Shown: positions 39,699 to 50,446, counted from the first letter of the stretch. The stretch is DNA of 64,000 nucleotides from Siphlonurus alternatus (GCA_949825025.1 OX463779.1:37768203-37832202), one strand, 5' to 3'. Numbers and translations are program-made. Notes: generated by a model not told the origin, from the letters alone.

Positions 39699-39949
39699 AC
39701 ATTTATACCCCATGGATTTTTATTTCCAGCTGGTACAGTAAAAATTTCTCCCACTAGTAGCGCCACAAACCCGATGCGGTCAAAATTCAAACTAAATGCA
39801 ACTGCTATTTGTAACACAGCAAACAAATTTATGTGACACGCTTGAATACTAATCGAAGTACGCTCTGTACAAGATCCTTGGGCTGAATCCGCTGAATCCT
39901 GAATCGGCTCCAGGTTCCAGGTGGCAGGTGCTCGCTGCTCGGCCGGCTG
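39699..39949. other. Right flank of palindrome
   Basis: The near-identity with the left arm stops at GGTACGACAGG. Then comes a 34-bp match to 10984-11017 in inverted form at about 39837-39870, and short GAATCCGCTGAATCCTGAATC repeats. No gene is supported; the frames on both strands here have no recognisable domain. Confidence 0.5.
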
Positions 39950-40158
39950 GCCGGCCAGTGTTGCCAGACTCAGCGGTTTCCCGCAATTCCCGCTAAACCT
40001 AGCGGTTTTTCAGCTTTTCTCTGCGGGAAGATTTTGGAAACCCGCAGAGCGCAGAGTTTTCACGGTTTTCAGCAAGAAAAGACCGCGAAGGGTTTTCTGC
40101 GGTTTTTCTGCCCGCGGTCCGCTGTCTCGGTGTTTTGGACCTGGCAACACTGGCCGGC
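39950..40158. mobile_element. Possible GC-rich MITE, 18-bp inverted ends
   Basis: GCCGGCCAGTGTTGCCAG at 39950-39967 is perfectly inverted at 40141-40158. The interior repeats CGCGG, CCCGC and AGCGGTTTTTC motifs and is much richer in GC than its surroundings. No clear target duplication. It could instead be part of a promoter-proximal CpG-rich region for the candidate exon downstream. Confidence 0.5.
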
Positions 40159-40262
40159 TCGGCGAGTCGGCGACTGCCGCGACTGGGCGGACTGGCGTGA
40201 CGGGTGACGGCTGACGGCGTGACAGGCGACAGGCGTCGACTGGCGACTTGGCGACTGACCTG

Positions 40263-40405
40263 ATGGATATAACAATGGCAAAAGCGGGAAAACCGGAGAA
40301 AAATATATCATCAAAACAAGAAAACCTGCAGCCTGCAGCACCTGAAAAACGAGTAAAGGACAGCCGTGGGACAGCAAGACTCTCTTCGGCCGAGAAAACA
40401 GCTTG
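40263..40405 (+). CDS. Candidate first coding exon, partner exons not found
   Basis: An ATG follows a GC-rich stretch. The frame reads MDITMAKAGKPEKNISSKQE and onward through QPAAPEKRVKDSRGTARLSS, reaching a good donor (CAGCTTG then GTGAGT) at 40406 in phase 2. Composition (Lys, Ala, Ser, Pro, no low-complexity tract) looks protein-like. Splicing to the exons at 44657 or 46523 would create an immediate stop, so it is not part of the zinc-finger gene as modelled. It may be a first exon of an unseen gene, a pseudo-exon, or chance. No family was recognised. Confidence 0.3.
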
Positions 40406-40882
40406 GTGAGTTTGTTGGCTGCTTCTTGGTGAGTTTGGTCTGTGGTCAGCTTGCTTCCTCGATATGACAGCTCTCTGTATGATAGTGTGTATATATATGC
40501 ATACATTTTATATTATTATACTGTACAGTACTGTATTTTATATGTACTGACAGTACATATAAAATTACATATGATATGATATCATATGATTCATACTGTA
40601 TGCATATGCATACATGATAGAACTACAGTATAAAGTGTGTTTTTACAGACAGCATGCGACCTATGCAGCTAGGCTCAGACTGCCATAAGGCTGGGTCAGG
40701 GATCCCTGGCTGACTCGATCCTCTATCATAATTTTTAACACAGAGGGTACTGTATACAAAAAGTAAAAAAAGTGGCCTCAGACCCTCTTTTAGGTGGCTC
40801 CTGCTGTCTGTAAAAGAGCTTTCACATTGTCGAAAATCGCTACGGCATTCATGCCGTAGCACGCGTACCGGTGGCTCCATAA
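40406..40882. other. Intergenic DNA with short palindromes and a MITE fragment
   Basis: Contains ATGATATGATATCATATGAT and ACTGTATGCATATGCATAC palindromic runs (40500-40620). At about 40818-40862 there is GCTTTCACATTGTCGAAAAT followed by CGCTACGGCATTCATGCCGT, a fragment of the CCGTAGC MITE family. No gene seen. Confidence 0.5.
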
Positions 40883-41043
40883 GGCCATGTTTACATGCTC
40901 GAAATCTGCTACGGCATGCCGTAAGTCTCCTTGGTTATCTTATGAAGCTAATGCCGTAGCAATTTCCGAGTATGTAAAACCACCGTAAGATAACCAAAAA
41001 GACCTATGGCATGCCATAGCAGATTTTGAGTATGTGAACGCGG
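40883..41043. mobile_element. CCGTAGC-family MITE, about 160 bp
   Basis: The left end GGCCATGTTTACATGCTCG and TCTGCTACGGCATGCCGTA are mirrored by TGCCATAGCAGATTTTGAGT and ATGTGAACGCGGCC. Flanking TAA on the left and TTAA on the right suit a 3-bp TWA target, as in PIF/Harbinger elements, but this is an inference. Relatives lie at 5727, 45073 and 54372. Confidence 0.75.
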
Positions 41044-41118
41044 CCTTAATGCCTATATATATGTATGGCCCTGACTGGCCCCTAACTTCCGGTTCCCAGT
41101 CCAATCCTGATGCTGATG

Positions 41119-41610
41119 TGAATCCTATATGTAGAGAAAGTGGGAAGAAGGAAATAGAAAAGATTCAAAGACGAGCTGCAAGAAAAATTTTGGAAAAAGG
41201 GAACAGGAGTTTGATCTGTGTGAAAAGCAAAATTTATAAGGGAAGAGAGAGTGTGACAAAAATAGAGGAACTGGAATGGAAGGCGTTGCATGGAAGAAAG
41301 GAGGAAGCAAAGTAGATTAGTAACAATGTATGATATGATATAAAATAACTAGGACCAAAAGGGCTGGGAGGAGTTTAATAACCGTACTGACTGTGAGAAA
41401 GAGGGCATTACAAAGGTAGGAGAGACCATGATTGGAAGTTGGAGAATGAAGGTAGCAAAAATGATACAGGCAAATATTTATTTCTGAGAAGAACAGTAAG
41501 GGAGTGGAACTTGCTGGATTCTGTTCTGGTAGAGCCTCAAAGTGTTGGAAAGTTCAGGGAGGGGCTGAGAAAGTTAGCCGCAAGAAAGCGAGCCACCGAC
41601 GTGGAATGAA
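41119..41610 (+). pseudogene. Relic of non-LTR retrotransposon ORF2 C-terminus
   Basis: At about 41131-41313 the frame reads GKKEIEKIQRRAARKILEKG and then SVTKIEELEWKALHGRKEE. At about 41410-41560, after stops and frame changes, it reads GRRDHDWKLENEGSKNDTGK and YLFLRRTVREWNLLDSVLVE. The IEKIQRRAAR, SV-ML/IEELEWK-L--R and RRTVREWNLL patterns are those seen at the C-terminal end of LINE polymerase proteins (after reverse transcriptase). In-frame stops and frameshifts between the pieces show it is dead. Only the 3' end is present; the RT catalytic part is missing. Confidence 0.65.
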
Positions 41611-41649
41611 TCCGAGTAAAAGTACTGTATTTCTTAAACTTTTTTTTTT

Positions 41650-42064
41650 TTTATGTTTGACTCATGGAACATGTATGGCTACATTTTTTTTCATAAAATC
41701 TTTACCAGTCTTTAGCAGTGTATTTTTTCAAGTGAATTAATGAGGATGTTTGTCAGGTAAGGCCTTATGTTATTAATCGATGCATTCTCTCTGATTTTGA
41801 TTTTTTTTTTTTTCAGTAGAACCTATATTATATATTATGTTTGATATTGGATTTTTTTTTTATTTCGATTTCATATAGAGGAGCACTAACCAATTTTTTT
41901 TTTCTCAAATCTAATTTCTGAATAAACGAAAACTTACAATATTTTGACATTTGAAAAATTAAAAAAAAAGTATGCCACGCCCCTTTTTCTATAAAAAAAA
42001 ACACGCCTGTAGTGGGCTACCCCCCCCCCCCCCCACCCCTCGCCCGCTCTGCAGCCGGACCCTT
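41650..42064. mobile_element. Second copy of the 14.56-15.07 kb hAT-like segment
   Basis: Direct-orientation similarity to 14560-15091. Both have CATGGAAC, GTGTATTTTTT, AGTGAATTAATG, GTTTGTC, a GAGGAGCACTA box, CAATATTTTGACA, then poly-A, a CTACC plus poly-C tract and a right end near GGACCCTT. The left half of the element is absent. The 78- and 67-codon frames here are artefacts of this repeat. Confidence 0.65.
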
Positions 42065-42290
42065 CGGTATTTATATCATGCATTTATAGTTTATAGCTGC
42101 TGTATGCTCCTCCGTGGTAGTCACAAGATTGAAAGGTTTATGATCTGTTTGCCAGAAGAAAGTGTTCCTATATAATAACAGAAAAATTAAAATTCTGTGT
42201 GATAGAATGATATGAAATTAAGGCTGATGATTGTTTTTTTGTTTTTCATTTATGAGTGATCAATTTAATTGTATTGGGCTAAAATCAGGC
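42065..42290. other. Short intergenic segment
   Basis: No gene or repeat recognised. Confidence 0.4.
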
Positions 42291-43465
42291 CAGTCCAATA
42301 AGGAGATGGGCTTGGGTCAATAGATTTCGATGAATTTCACATATGTTACACATCTGACCTAGGTTGATGAGGTTTGGGCATTATTTTGTGAAATTTCAAA
42401 AAAAAACGAAATTCAGGAATTTTCAAAAAATCAATAAAGAGGGCAATCTCGAGAGATAAAACAAATTGTAACTTAAATTCTGCCCCACATAGAATTATAA
42501 CTTAATTTTTTTCAAGTTTGTAGTCAGATTGCTAAACTTTTTTGTATTGACGATTTTGACCTTGAAATTTTATTAAGGTCAACGGTCAGAGGTCAAACTA
42601 CAAAAAGCGTATAACTTCATACCAAAGCACATTGTTAAAAAAAATCAAGATAAAGGTTTTAAAGAATGTTTATCCTTGTATAAAAAAATGTTTTCAAGTT
42701 TATGGAGAAATTCAAAATTTTGAAATTGCGATTTTTTTTATTTATTATTCCGAGGTTTTTTGAAAAAAAATATTGAGTTTCGTCATGAATTTTACAAAGG
42801 TTACTCATCTGACCTAGGTTGATAAGATTTGGAAATAATTTTTTCAAATTTCAAAAAAACCCGAAAATAGAAATTTGGTTTTGAATTTTGGGTTTTTTTG
42901 GAATTTCAAAAAATTATTTCTAAATCTTATTAACCTAGGTCAGATGAGTAACCTGTGTAAAATTCATGACGAAACTCGATTTTTTTTTTTCAAAAAACCT
43001 CGGAATAATAAATAAAAAAAATCGCAATTTCAAAATTTTGAATTTCTCCATAAATTTGAAAACGGGTTTTTAAACAAGGATAAACAATCTTTTAAACCTA
43101 TATCTTGATTTTTTTTTAACAATGTGCTTTAGTATGAAGTTATACGCTTTTTTGTAGTTTGACCTCTGACCTTTGACCTTAATAAAATTTCAAGGTCAAA
43201 ATTGTCAATGCAAAAAAAGTTTAGCAATTCGACTACAAACTTGAAAAAAATTAAATTATAATTCTATGTGGAGTAGAATTTAAGATACAATTTTTTTTAT
43301 CTCTCAAGATTGCCCTCTTTATTGATTTTTTGAAAATTCCTGAAATTCGGGTTTTTTTGAAATTTCAAAAAATAATATCCAAACCTCATCAACCTAGGTC
43401 AGATGTGTAACATATGTGAAATTCATCGAAATCTACTGACCCAAGCCCATCTCCTTATTGGACTG
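42291..43465. mobile_element. Fold-back element, about 1.18 kb, carrying AGGTCA repeats
   Basis: CAGTCCAATAAGGAGATGGG at the left end is inverted at the right end as CTCCTTATTGGACTG. The arms are nearly 590 bp each and meet near 42878. Each arm includes three AGGTCA-like half-sites with 1-bp spacing (42575-42598 and 43157-43181). The right-arm version is a perfect triple repeat. No coding frame: the 62-codon minus frame is poly-A/T rich. Confidence 0.85.
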
Positions 43466-44656
43466 ACCATTGGTAATGTTGCTTTAATTATTTATAGCTA
43501 TATTATAGTATGATGAAGGGTATTGTGCATGTCTGTAGGAATCTTTGTTTAATTGTGTGTTTATATATTTATATTACTGTAACTACTATCTATTAGTTGT
43601 CTATTTTATAATTTGTATGTGTGTTTGTTGTGTTCTATTATTATGTAATATGTATTTCTAATATTATTCTATGTGTACACTTTTGTGTTTAATAAAATAA
43701 AAGGCTTATATTACTGACATGTTCTATACATATATGTAAATATGTCAAAAAATTAAAATATATTATAATATCCATGTAAGTACAGTATATTATAAGTTTA
43801 CGTATAATTAGAGAGATAGAGAAGCTTGGTTATAAAAGCTTATAAATGCAGTAAAAGTCCGACCTATTAAAGTTGGATAGTTTTTATAATTAATAATTTA
43901 CATCCTATAACGAGTGAGGCTCTGTGGCTACATCATTACCTTTAATTTGGGCGAGATCTTTGGCCACTGCCATTACTCGTCAATATAATAGTCATTACCA
44001 AACCTATCTTTATACTCACAAGCTGGGCCAAGACACCTCATGGCTACAACGTGGCACTGACACTTCAGCAGTCACAGTCACACGCTGTAGCCTAAAGTCT
44101 CTATGATATAACCCGGTTCCTAAACACGATGTTGTGGTGACACTTAATTATGTGTGTGGGGTTAGAACTGCTCCAAGCTTGGCCACCCATTGATAGCCAG
44201 CCTAGAGCTCAGGGTGCTCTATAACTCCGACCGTGACAGTATGTAATTATGCATACAGTACTGTGCTATAATAACTATAATATGTAGTGCATATATATAC
44301 GTATAATATATGGGAGTATTGGTACAACCAGTAATTAATTGGCATTGGTTTGATATTCAGATGCAGTGGTGGATCCACAGGGAAGGAGGGGGGGGGGGGG
44401 GGGCAACCATACCGTTCCTAAATTTTCATGTACTGTACCAGGTATGCACAGTATATAGCTACCTTTCATTTAATGCAGTTCTGTGGTGCCTGGTTTTGAG
44501 TACAAATTCATAAGCTTACCCCTTCAAAGTATTTAACAAATTTTTTGTCTCTATGTGAAATATTGTGTAGAATTTAAATCTTTGCTATACTTGGCCTCAT
44601 GCTCTACAATTTCTAACCCAAGCTCCACTCACTAAGCTTTTGTATCTTTAGACATA
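43466..44656. other. Intergenic DNA upstream of the first zinc-finger gene
   Basis: A G-run element fragment (44364-44440, starting CAGTGGTGGATCCA) belongs with the GGATCC-ended elements at 5453 and 50283. The 60-codon frame at 43924-44106 has no domain. A promoter cannot be fixed. TATCTTTAG just before the ATG at 44657 could be an acceptor, so a noncoding 5' exon may lie in this stretch. Confidence 0.4.
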
Positions 44657-46875
44657 ATGTCGGAACCTCCACCGCTGGACCCCCTCTTGATCACTACACC
44701 CGAAGTATCTGCAACAACAATAGATGGTGAAAAGCAGTCTATAACTAAGGTATTATAATATATAATCTTGGTTAGTTTTATTACTTAAAATATTACTGAA
44801 GAATTTATTTCTTTATAATAAGTAAAATAAGTTTCTATTGAAATAATTATGCTGTATACTTATTACACACAATAAGTGTGTAAAAACTTGTAATGGGAAG
44901 CTTTGACCTGCCGATTTGGTCGCCATATTCTAAATGGAAGATATTCGTATGTTGAAGATCAGCAGATTTTGATACCATTGCGCAACATTTCTGCGCAGAT
45001 TTCCCGCTCCAAAATCAGAATACAAGTACCTCGAATTTTTTTATAGTCTCTTTACTTAAAGCTTAAAGGTAAAGGTGCTTTCACATATTCAAAAATCGCT
45101 ACGGAGTTCCGTAGCAATGCCGTAAGCCTTTCACATATTCTTGTTCGTCTGCGGCAGTTGCGGCGGAAAATCATGTGAATGCCGCAGCAAAATCAAACTC
45201 ATCTTGATTTTGCTACGGAGTTCCGTAGAACGTGCCGCGAGGTGCTACGGAACAGCTACGGTGCGCCGCAGCAAAATCAACACATTTGCTACGGAGTAGC
45301 TACGGAGCGTTTCCGTAGCGATTTTCAAATATGTGAAAGCACCTTAAGATAACACGAACAATCGATTGTTGTAGTCCCATTTTATTAACATGTAAACCTT
45401 AGCAACCACAAAATAATTCTGAATTTTTTTTTAGAGACTGTTCTTGGCACCAAAAAAACAAAAAAATATGGAGAAAATTTCAAACAATCGGACGATCCAA
45501 TTTTTTAAAATTAATTTCTTAATTTAGGTCTCCAGGGAAAGCCCTATACTGAAAATTTAAAAAATTCATTTAAAAAAATTGGGTCGTCAGATTGTTTTGA
45601 AATTTTTTCCACATTTTTTTGGTGCTAAGAACTGTCTCTAAAAAAAAAAATCAGAATTATTATGAGGTTGCCAAGGTTTACATGTTAATCAAATGGGACT
45701 ACAACAATCAATTGTTCGTGTTATTTTACCCTTAAACTGAGCTGGGGTTGAAAATAATATTTTAATAGAGGCAATTGTAAAAGGTTAGTGACAATACGTG
45801 ATTTTAAATTCGGAAACAGAACTTGTGTGAAGAATTAACAATTTGCGATAAAAAAAATTGCTCTGTATTGAGTACATAAAGGACCAAGAGATGGCGCTGA
45901 GCGCTGAAATTTTGGCGACGATACAGCAATACCTATAGCATTGGGAGAATCACAAAAACAACAAAATTTTATATGAAATACATATTTTACGAAGTTGAAA
46001 TATTTTTTTATATATGTCCGAACGTATTTGACAACTAATTATGGTGTTGTCACTTCTGTAAAATTGTGCTGTGGCTGCTGAGAGAGCATTTACATGATTT
46101 TACAATGTTAAACATATACAATGGGCCTCGCTAGACGCACGTAGTTCAGCTGTTTCCCGTCAGTTTCCGCGAGGGGCGCTACTAACTTTATGACGTCAAT
46201 AGGATCTTACGTGCGCCCAATCTTTTCTTGTAAGTAATGGTAGGACAAAGGTTGCATGACGTCAAGGTCACAGCTTCCCATTCAAATTAAATAAACATTA
46301 CTTTCAAATATTGAAGTGCTTTAAATTATAGTGTAAACTGTATATTATGATTATTTAGTATTGTATAAAATACTTCAACATAAAATTTGCACTTTGTTTT
46401 ACTTTAAAGTTTAAAGTCAAGGTTTTATTTAATAAAAAAAAACAAAAACTAAAACTATGTTTGCACACCTCTGTAAACAAAATAATCTGATGAAGAAAAT
46501 TAAATGTGTTATTGTTTCACAGCCTCCTCTGATGTCGAAGATGAGAACTACAGTTCTGCATTTGAGGCTCACTGCGAGCGACAGGAAGTTACCGCTGGAC
46601 CAGCAGCTGGCCAAACTGATGAAATTCGCTGAAATGAAAGGCATGAAAAATGCCAAAATGTAAGCTATTAGTAGCTTTTTTTACTGTTTTTTTTGAGTAC
46701 AGGTTTTAATAACATTTATAATAATAATACTGTATCTAGTACAGTATATTTGTTTATTTGTTTTTAGTAAAATAGAAACTCTAGTGAGTGCTACTAAAAA
46801 AGTGCAGCTCATTCATAAGTTTTGTATGCATGATACAGTAAATAGATAGTTTGTTTTAAAATCTACAGTGTGGAC

Positions 46876-46908
<33 letters not shown>

Positions 46909-49620
46909 ATCAATAAATAGAGAATACAATATTATGTAGTTATGCTACTCTGATTTAATATTCAGTAGCATAATTTTCTACGGCCAAGTTATTTTAGTAT
47001 TTTAGTTTTGTTTTTTTATTAGTTTTTCTGTACAGCAACCTTGCATTCCAGACTTCATAGCTCCAGTTGATTGAATAAGCATGCTAGCCTGTATAGGGGG
47101 AAGAAAAGGAGTACTTCTGGGGTAAACTCCCCACCCAACTACACCCCTCTTTTTTATTACTTTGTTTTATTACGTTATGGAACTATGTACCCATAATTTT
47201 TTATTAACATTTTTTTTTAAAATTAATGCACTTAAAGGAGAGAAACTGCTCATTGGTGACCACCTACTTTCCTCCCCCCCCCCCCCCCTCCCTAAAAAAA
47301 AAAGTTGGCACCTTCCGATTTCAAGAATTTTAGCAAATCCTGATGGTTACAAAAAAAGCGTTGAAAAGTGGGGCAAATGTCACAACCACACTAGCAACAG
47401 TGCTATTGTCAGCTACTGCGCTTGTGAATGTGATGACGTACCACTTCTTGGTGCTTTAACATCAACCGTCCTTATGTACTGGGAGAGACTCTTAGAAGGT
47501 TTTTTTTTTCTTTAAGTTGAAGCTTTCCCTCTCCTTTAAGGGTAAGGTAACGCCACCAATGTTAAAAAAAATCCCTCTCACAAAAATTCTGAAAAAAATT
47601 TAAAATGTTCTCCTCTATACCCCCTATCAGTACCTAAAATATCAGGTATACAAATACGATCTAGTTTTTGAGTTATAAATTTTTAAAGTTGACTACTTTA
47701 ACATGGAGAAATGAAACTCCCATGTTAAATTGGTCAACTTTAAAAATTCATAACTCAAAAACTAGATCGTATTTGTATACCTGATATTTTAGCTACTGAT
47801 AGGGGGTGTAGAGGAGAACATTTTAAATTTTTTTCAGAATTTTTGTGAGAGGGATTTTTTTTAACATTGGTGGCGTTACCTTACCCTTAACTACAGTAAT
47901 TAAACCAATTCATAAACACTTGTTACGATAAATGAATGAGTTCACAATATTTCATGCTTCATTGTGCTGTTCTTGTTTCAGTTTGACAGTGCGCAGCACC
48001 AAAAAGCCTGGAGAGTCAATTCTGAAAACTAAATCGCCTGCTATTGCTATCAGTTCAGTGAGCAGTATTTCACGTCAAAAATTCGCTTCAATCCCGCTCA
48101 CAGTTCAAGCTTCTTCGACTAGTTCTACCAACAATATTAAAAAAGAAAATAATAAGTTACTCACCTCAAACATTGTTAAAAGTTCAGATTCTACTGTTGT
48201 ACAAAATGAATTGTTAGTAGCATTTAAACTCAGAAAACCTGTGAAAGAAAACTTACAAAGTTGGTTTTTAAAATCATTTGCTTGCCAAGAGTGTACTATC
48301 AAACTTACAGGACCTTATGAGCACATAAAACATCAGAGAGAAGCACATAGATGGATGGTGCAAGCTTGTAAGCCATGTCAGATTTTCATATCAACAGCAG
48401 AAGACGTTGAAGTACACTTAGTAGCAGTGCACAGTAATATAAATCAACCAGCAATGATAGTATGTGAAGATTATTTTGCAAAGCTTTTAGATCAAAAGGA
48501 AGTATTATCTGAATCAACCATGTCACAATATGAGTGTATAGTTTGTGATAAAAAGTTTTTAACTTGGACTGACTTAAAATTTCATCAAGAACTGGTGAAA
48601 CATAAACCAGTAGAGTGCAAAGATTGTAAGATATACTTTGCTTGTGAGGACCAATTGAATTGTCATATGAAAAATCACAAACATTATAAATGTGAATTTT
48701 GTAGTGAACAATTTCACTGTGAAAAATATATGATAAAACATATTTATCAACACCCTGAATCTAAGAAATTAAAATGTAATACATGTGGTAAATTATTTAC
48801 AACTTTTTGTCATTTTCGTTCTCATAAACATAATACAGACCTCTTGTGTGATAAATGTGGTTTTCAAGCTCATTCTAAATTTGTTATGAATAAACATATG
48901 ATGACACACAAGCCAAAAGAGGAATTGTATATAGTGTCATGTACATTCTGTACAAAGAAATTTAGACATATTTCTGTGATGAAGCGTCATCATAGACGTG
49001 TACATTTGAAAGAAAGAAAATTTCAGTGCGATAATTGTTCTAAAGCATTTTTTACAAAAGTAGACTTGAAAACGCATATGAGCTTACATACAAAAGTATT
49101 TAAACATAAATGTAAAGTCTGTAAAGCTCGTTTTACAAGACCTGATAATTTAAAAACTCATATGAAAAATAATCATCGTTACTGTTGTCCAATTTGTCGT
49201 GTTATTTTCCCCACTGCGAAAGCTGTCATTAATCATCGTAGCATACATACCACAGAGGAAACTGTGCAAGCTGAAAGGGATGGATATGAGCTGTATGAAA
49301 AATTCACAAACTTTCAGTGTAACATCTGCTCAAAGTTCTTAGCTTCCAAACAATCTCTAGGATTCCACCTTTTAACACATCAAGGAGTGAGTAATTCACG
49401 AAAAGTGGCGTCACAGCAAAATAAGGACAAAGAAAAAAATAGTGGTAAAATGTCAAAGAAAATAAATAGCAAAAAGAAGACCAAAACTGCACAATTGAGT
49501 AAGAAAGAAACTAAGATTGAAGTAAATGAACCTAAAATTAAGCTGGAGATTCCTCAACCTTCAAGAAAATCAAAGAGAATTGATATCAGAAATGAAAAGA
49601 AAAAAAGCCTGAAACACTAA
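44657..49620 (+). CDS. C2H2 zinc-finger protein, three exons, 12 fingers, about 622 aa
   Basis: Modelled exons are 44657-44749, 46523-46659 and 47982-49620. Phases agree (0, then 2). The first exon starts MSEPPPLDPLLITTPEVSAT and ends at a GTATTA donor. The second reads PPLMSKMRTTVLHLRLTASD onward to KGMKNAK before GTAAGC. The third continues LTVRSTKKPGESILKTK. About 100 low-complexity Ser/Thr/Lys residues precede 12 C2H2 fingers (about residues 178-543). Then comes a Lys-rich tail with basic clusters (SKKINSKKKTK, RKSKRIDIRNEKKK) that look like nuclear localisation signals. No ZAD, THAP or BTB domain is visible. Fingers are irregular, with few TGEKP-type linkers, unlike vertebrate KRAB proteins. 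It is likely a nuclear DNA-binding regulator; its target is unknown. Exon 3 is solid; exons 1-2 rest on splice sites and phase. Confidence 0.8.
45063..45735. mobile_element. TTAA MITE, subfamily A, interrupted by a nested MITE (intron 1)
   Basis: Left TTAA at 45063 and right TTAA at 45732. After removing the nested element the left end (TTAAAGGTAA joined to GATAACACG) mirrors the right end (GTGTTATTTTACCCTTAA). It contains TGGTGCTAAGAACTGTCTCT and CCAGGGAAAGCCCTATAC, like the 13412 copy. It lies in intron 1 of the 12-finger gene. Confidence 0.8.
45073..45344. mobile_element. CCGTAGC-family MITE (PIF/Harbinger-like), nested
   Basis: 272 bp from AGGTGCTTTCACATATTC to GAAAATCGCTAC-type inverse ending TATGTGAAAGCACCT, flanked by a 3-bp TAA duplication (45070-45072 and 45345-45347). 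Internal CTACGGAG and CCGTAG repeats. The 3-bp TAA target suits PIF/Harbinger. Confidence 0.85.
46660..47535. other. Intron 2 of the 12-finger gene, low-complexity
   Basis: Contains a long poly-T run (46887-46909), a poly-C tract near 47275, and a 117-codon frame (47162-47515) that runs through simple sequence and lacks a recognisable domain. No additional exon is supported. Confidence 0.5.
47536..47890. mobile_element. TTAA MITE, subfamily B, end of intron 2
   Basis: From TTAAGGGTAAGGTAACGCCA to its inverse ending TTACCCTTAA. The centre is formed by AAAGTTGACTACTTTAACAT and ATGTTAAATTGGTCAAC. Its right end lies only 91 bp before exon 3 of the 12-finger gene. Confidence 0.92.
47982..49620 (+). 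CDS. Terminal exon with the 12-finger array and basic tail
   Basis: Begins after TTCTTGTTTCAG. Fingers in order start at CQEC, CKPC, CIVC, CKDC, CEFC, CNTC, CDKC, CTFC, CDNC, CKVC, CPIC and CNIC, each ending H-x(3-6)-H except the sixth (CNTC), which ends H-x-H. Fingers eight to ten (for example KAFFTKVDLKTHMSLH and ARFTRPDNLKTHMKNNH) are the most canonical. Stop TAA at 49618, nine bases before a TTAA MITE that therefore forms most of the proximal 3' UTR. The upstream open frame to 47932 is intronic read-through. Confidence 0.9.
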
Positions 49621-49628
49621 ATATGGTA

Positions 49629-49983
49629 TTAAGGGTAAGGTAACGCCACCAATGTTAAAAAAAATCCTTCACACAAAAATTCTGAAAAAAATTTAAAATG
49701 TTCTCCTCTACACCCCCTATCAGTAGGTAAAATATCAGGTATACAAATACGATCTAGTTTTTGAGTTATGAATTTTTAAAGTTGGCTAATTTAACATGGA
49801 GAAATGGAATTCCCATGTTAAATTAGTCAACTTTAAAAATTCATAACTCAAAAATTAGATCGTATTTGTATACCTGATATTTTAACTACTGATAGGGGAT
49901 GTAGAGGAGAACATTTTAAATTTTTTTCAGAATTTTTGTGTGAGGGACATTTTTTAACATTGGTGGCGTTACCTTACCCTTAA
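49629..49983. mobile_element. TTAA MITE, subfamily B, in the 3' UTR
   Basis: TTAA on each side, ends TTAAGGGTAAGGTAACGCCA and inverse. It is very similar to the 47536 copy, with a few substitutions (CTACACCCCCTATCAGTAGG here, CTATACCCCCTATCAGTACC there). It begins nine bases after the stop codon. Confidence 0.92.
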
Positions 49984-50282
49984 GACCATGGAATGTTGTG
50001 CAAAATATGTGCCTCATTTAAAAATGTTACTTAACTGTTTTGCGAGCAGACTGCTAGCTGGGTATCGGAGCCCCAAAGAGCACTGTGAACAATGTAGAAA
50101 AACAAGTTCCGCCATTGATTACCATTTCATTTTAATTTTATGTGCTGTATAGTCGGATATCTATAACGCAAATATTGAACTGACAGTGAGCTTAAAATGG
50201 AAGGATATATATATATATGTTATAATTATATTGTTATGTGTGTAGTATAGTAAGTTACTATAGTGTGTAGCAACCAGAATCA

Positions 50283-50446
50283 TATTTCGGGGGCGGGGGG
50301 GGGGGGGGGGGGGGGGGGGGGTAGGCCGTCTCCATAAGGCCAATATAAAAAAAAAAAAAAATGAGTGGGGGAAATATGCCTATTTTGCACATGTTAAATC
50401 CAAAATTTCGAGCGGAGTGCCCCCCTCTCCCCTGGATCCGCACCTG
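50283..50446. mobile_element. Poly-G element with CCTGGATCCGCACCTG right end
   Basis: A G-run of about 30 at the left and CCTGGATCCGCACCTG at the right, the reverse-complement type of the 5453 element terminus. The left boundary is unclear. Confidence 0.5.

Noticed and set aside
46523..46663. Alternative frame of exon 2 reading SSDVEDENYSSAFEAHCERQ
   Set aside because: It looks protein-like and acidic, but it reaches a TGA before the GTAAGC donor and does not fit the phase of the flanking exons.
47162..47515. 117-codon frame in intron 2 of the 12-finger gene
   Set aside because: Runs through poly-C, poly-A and poly-T tracts and has no recognisable domain.
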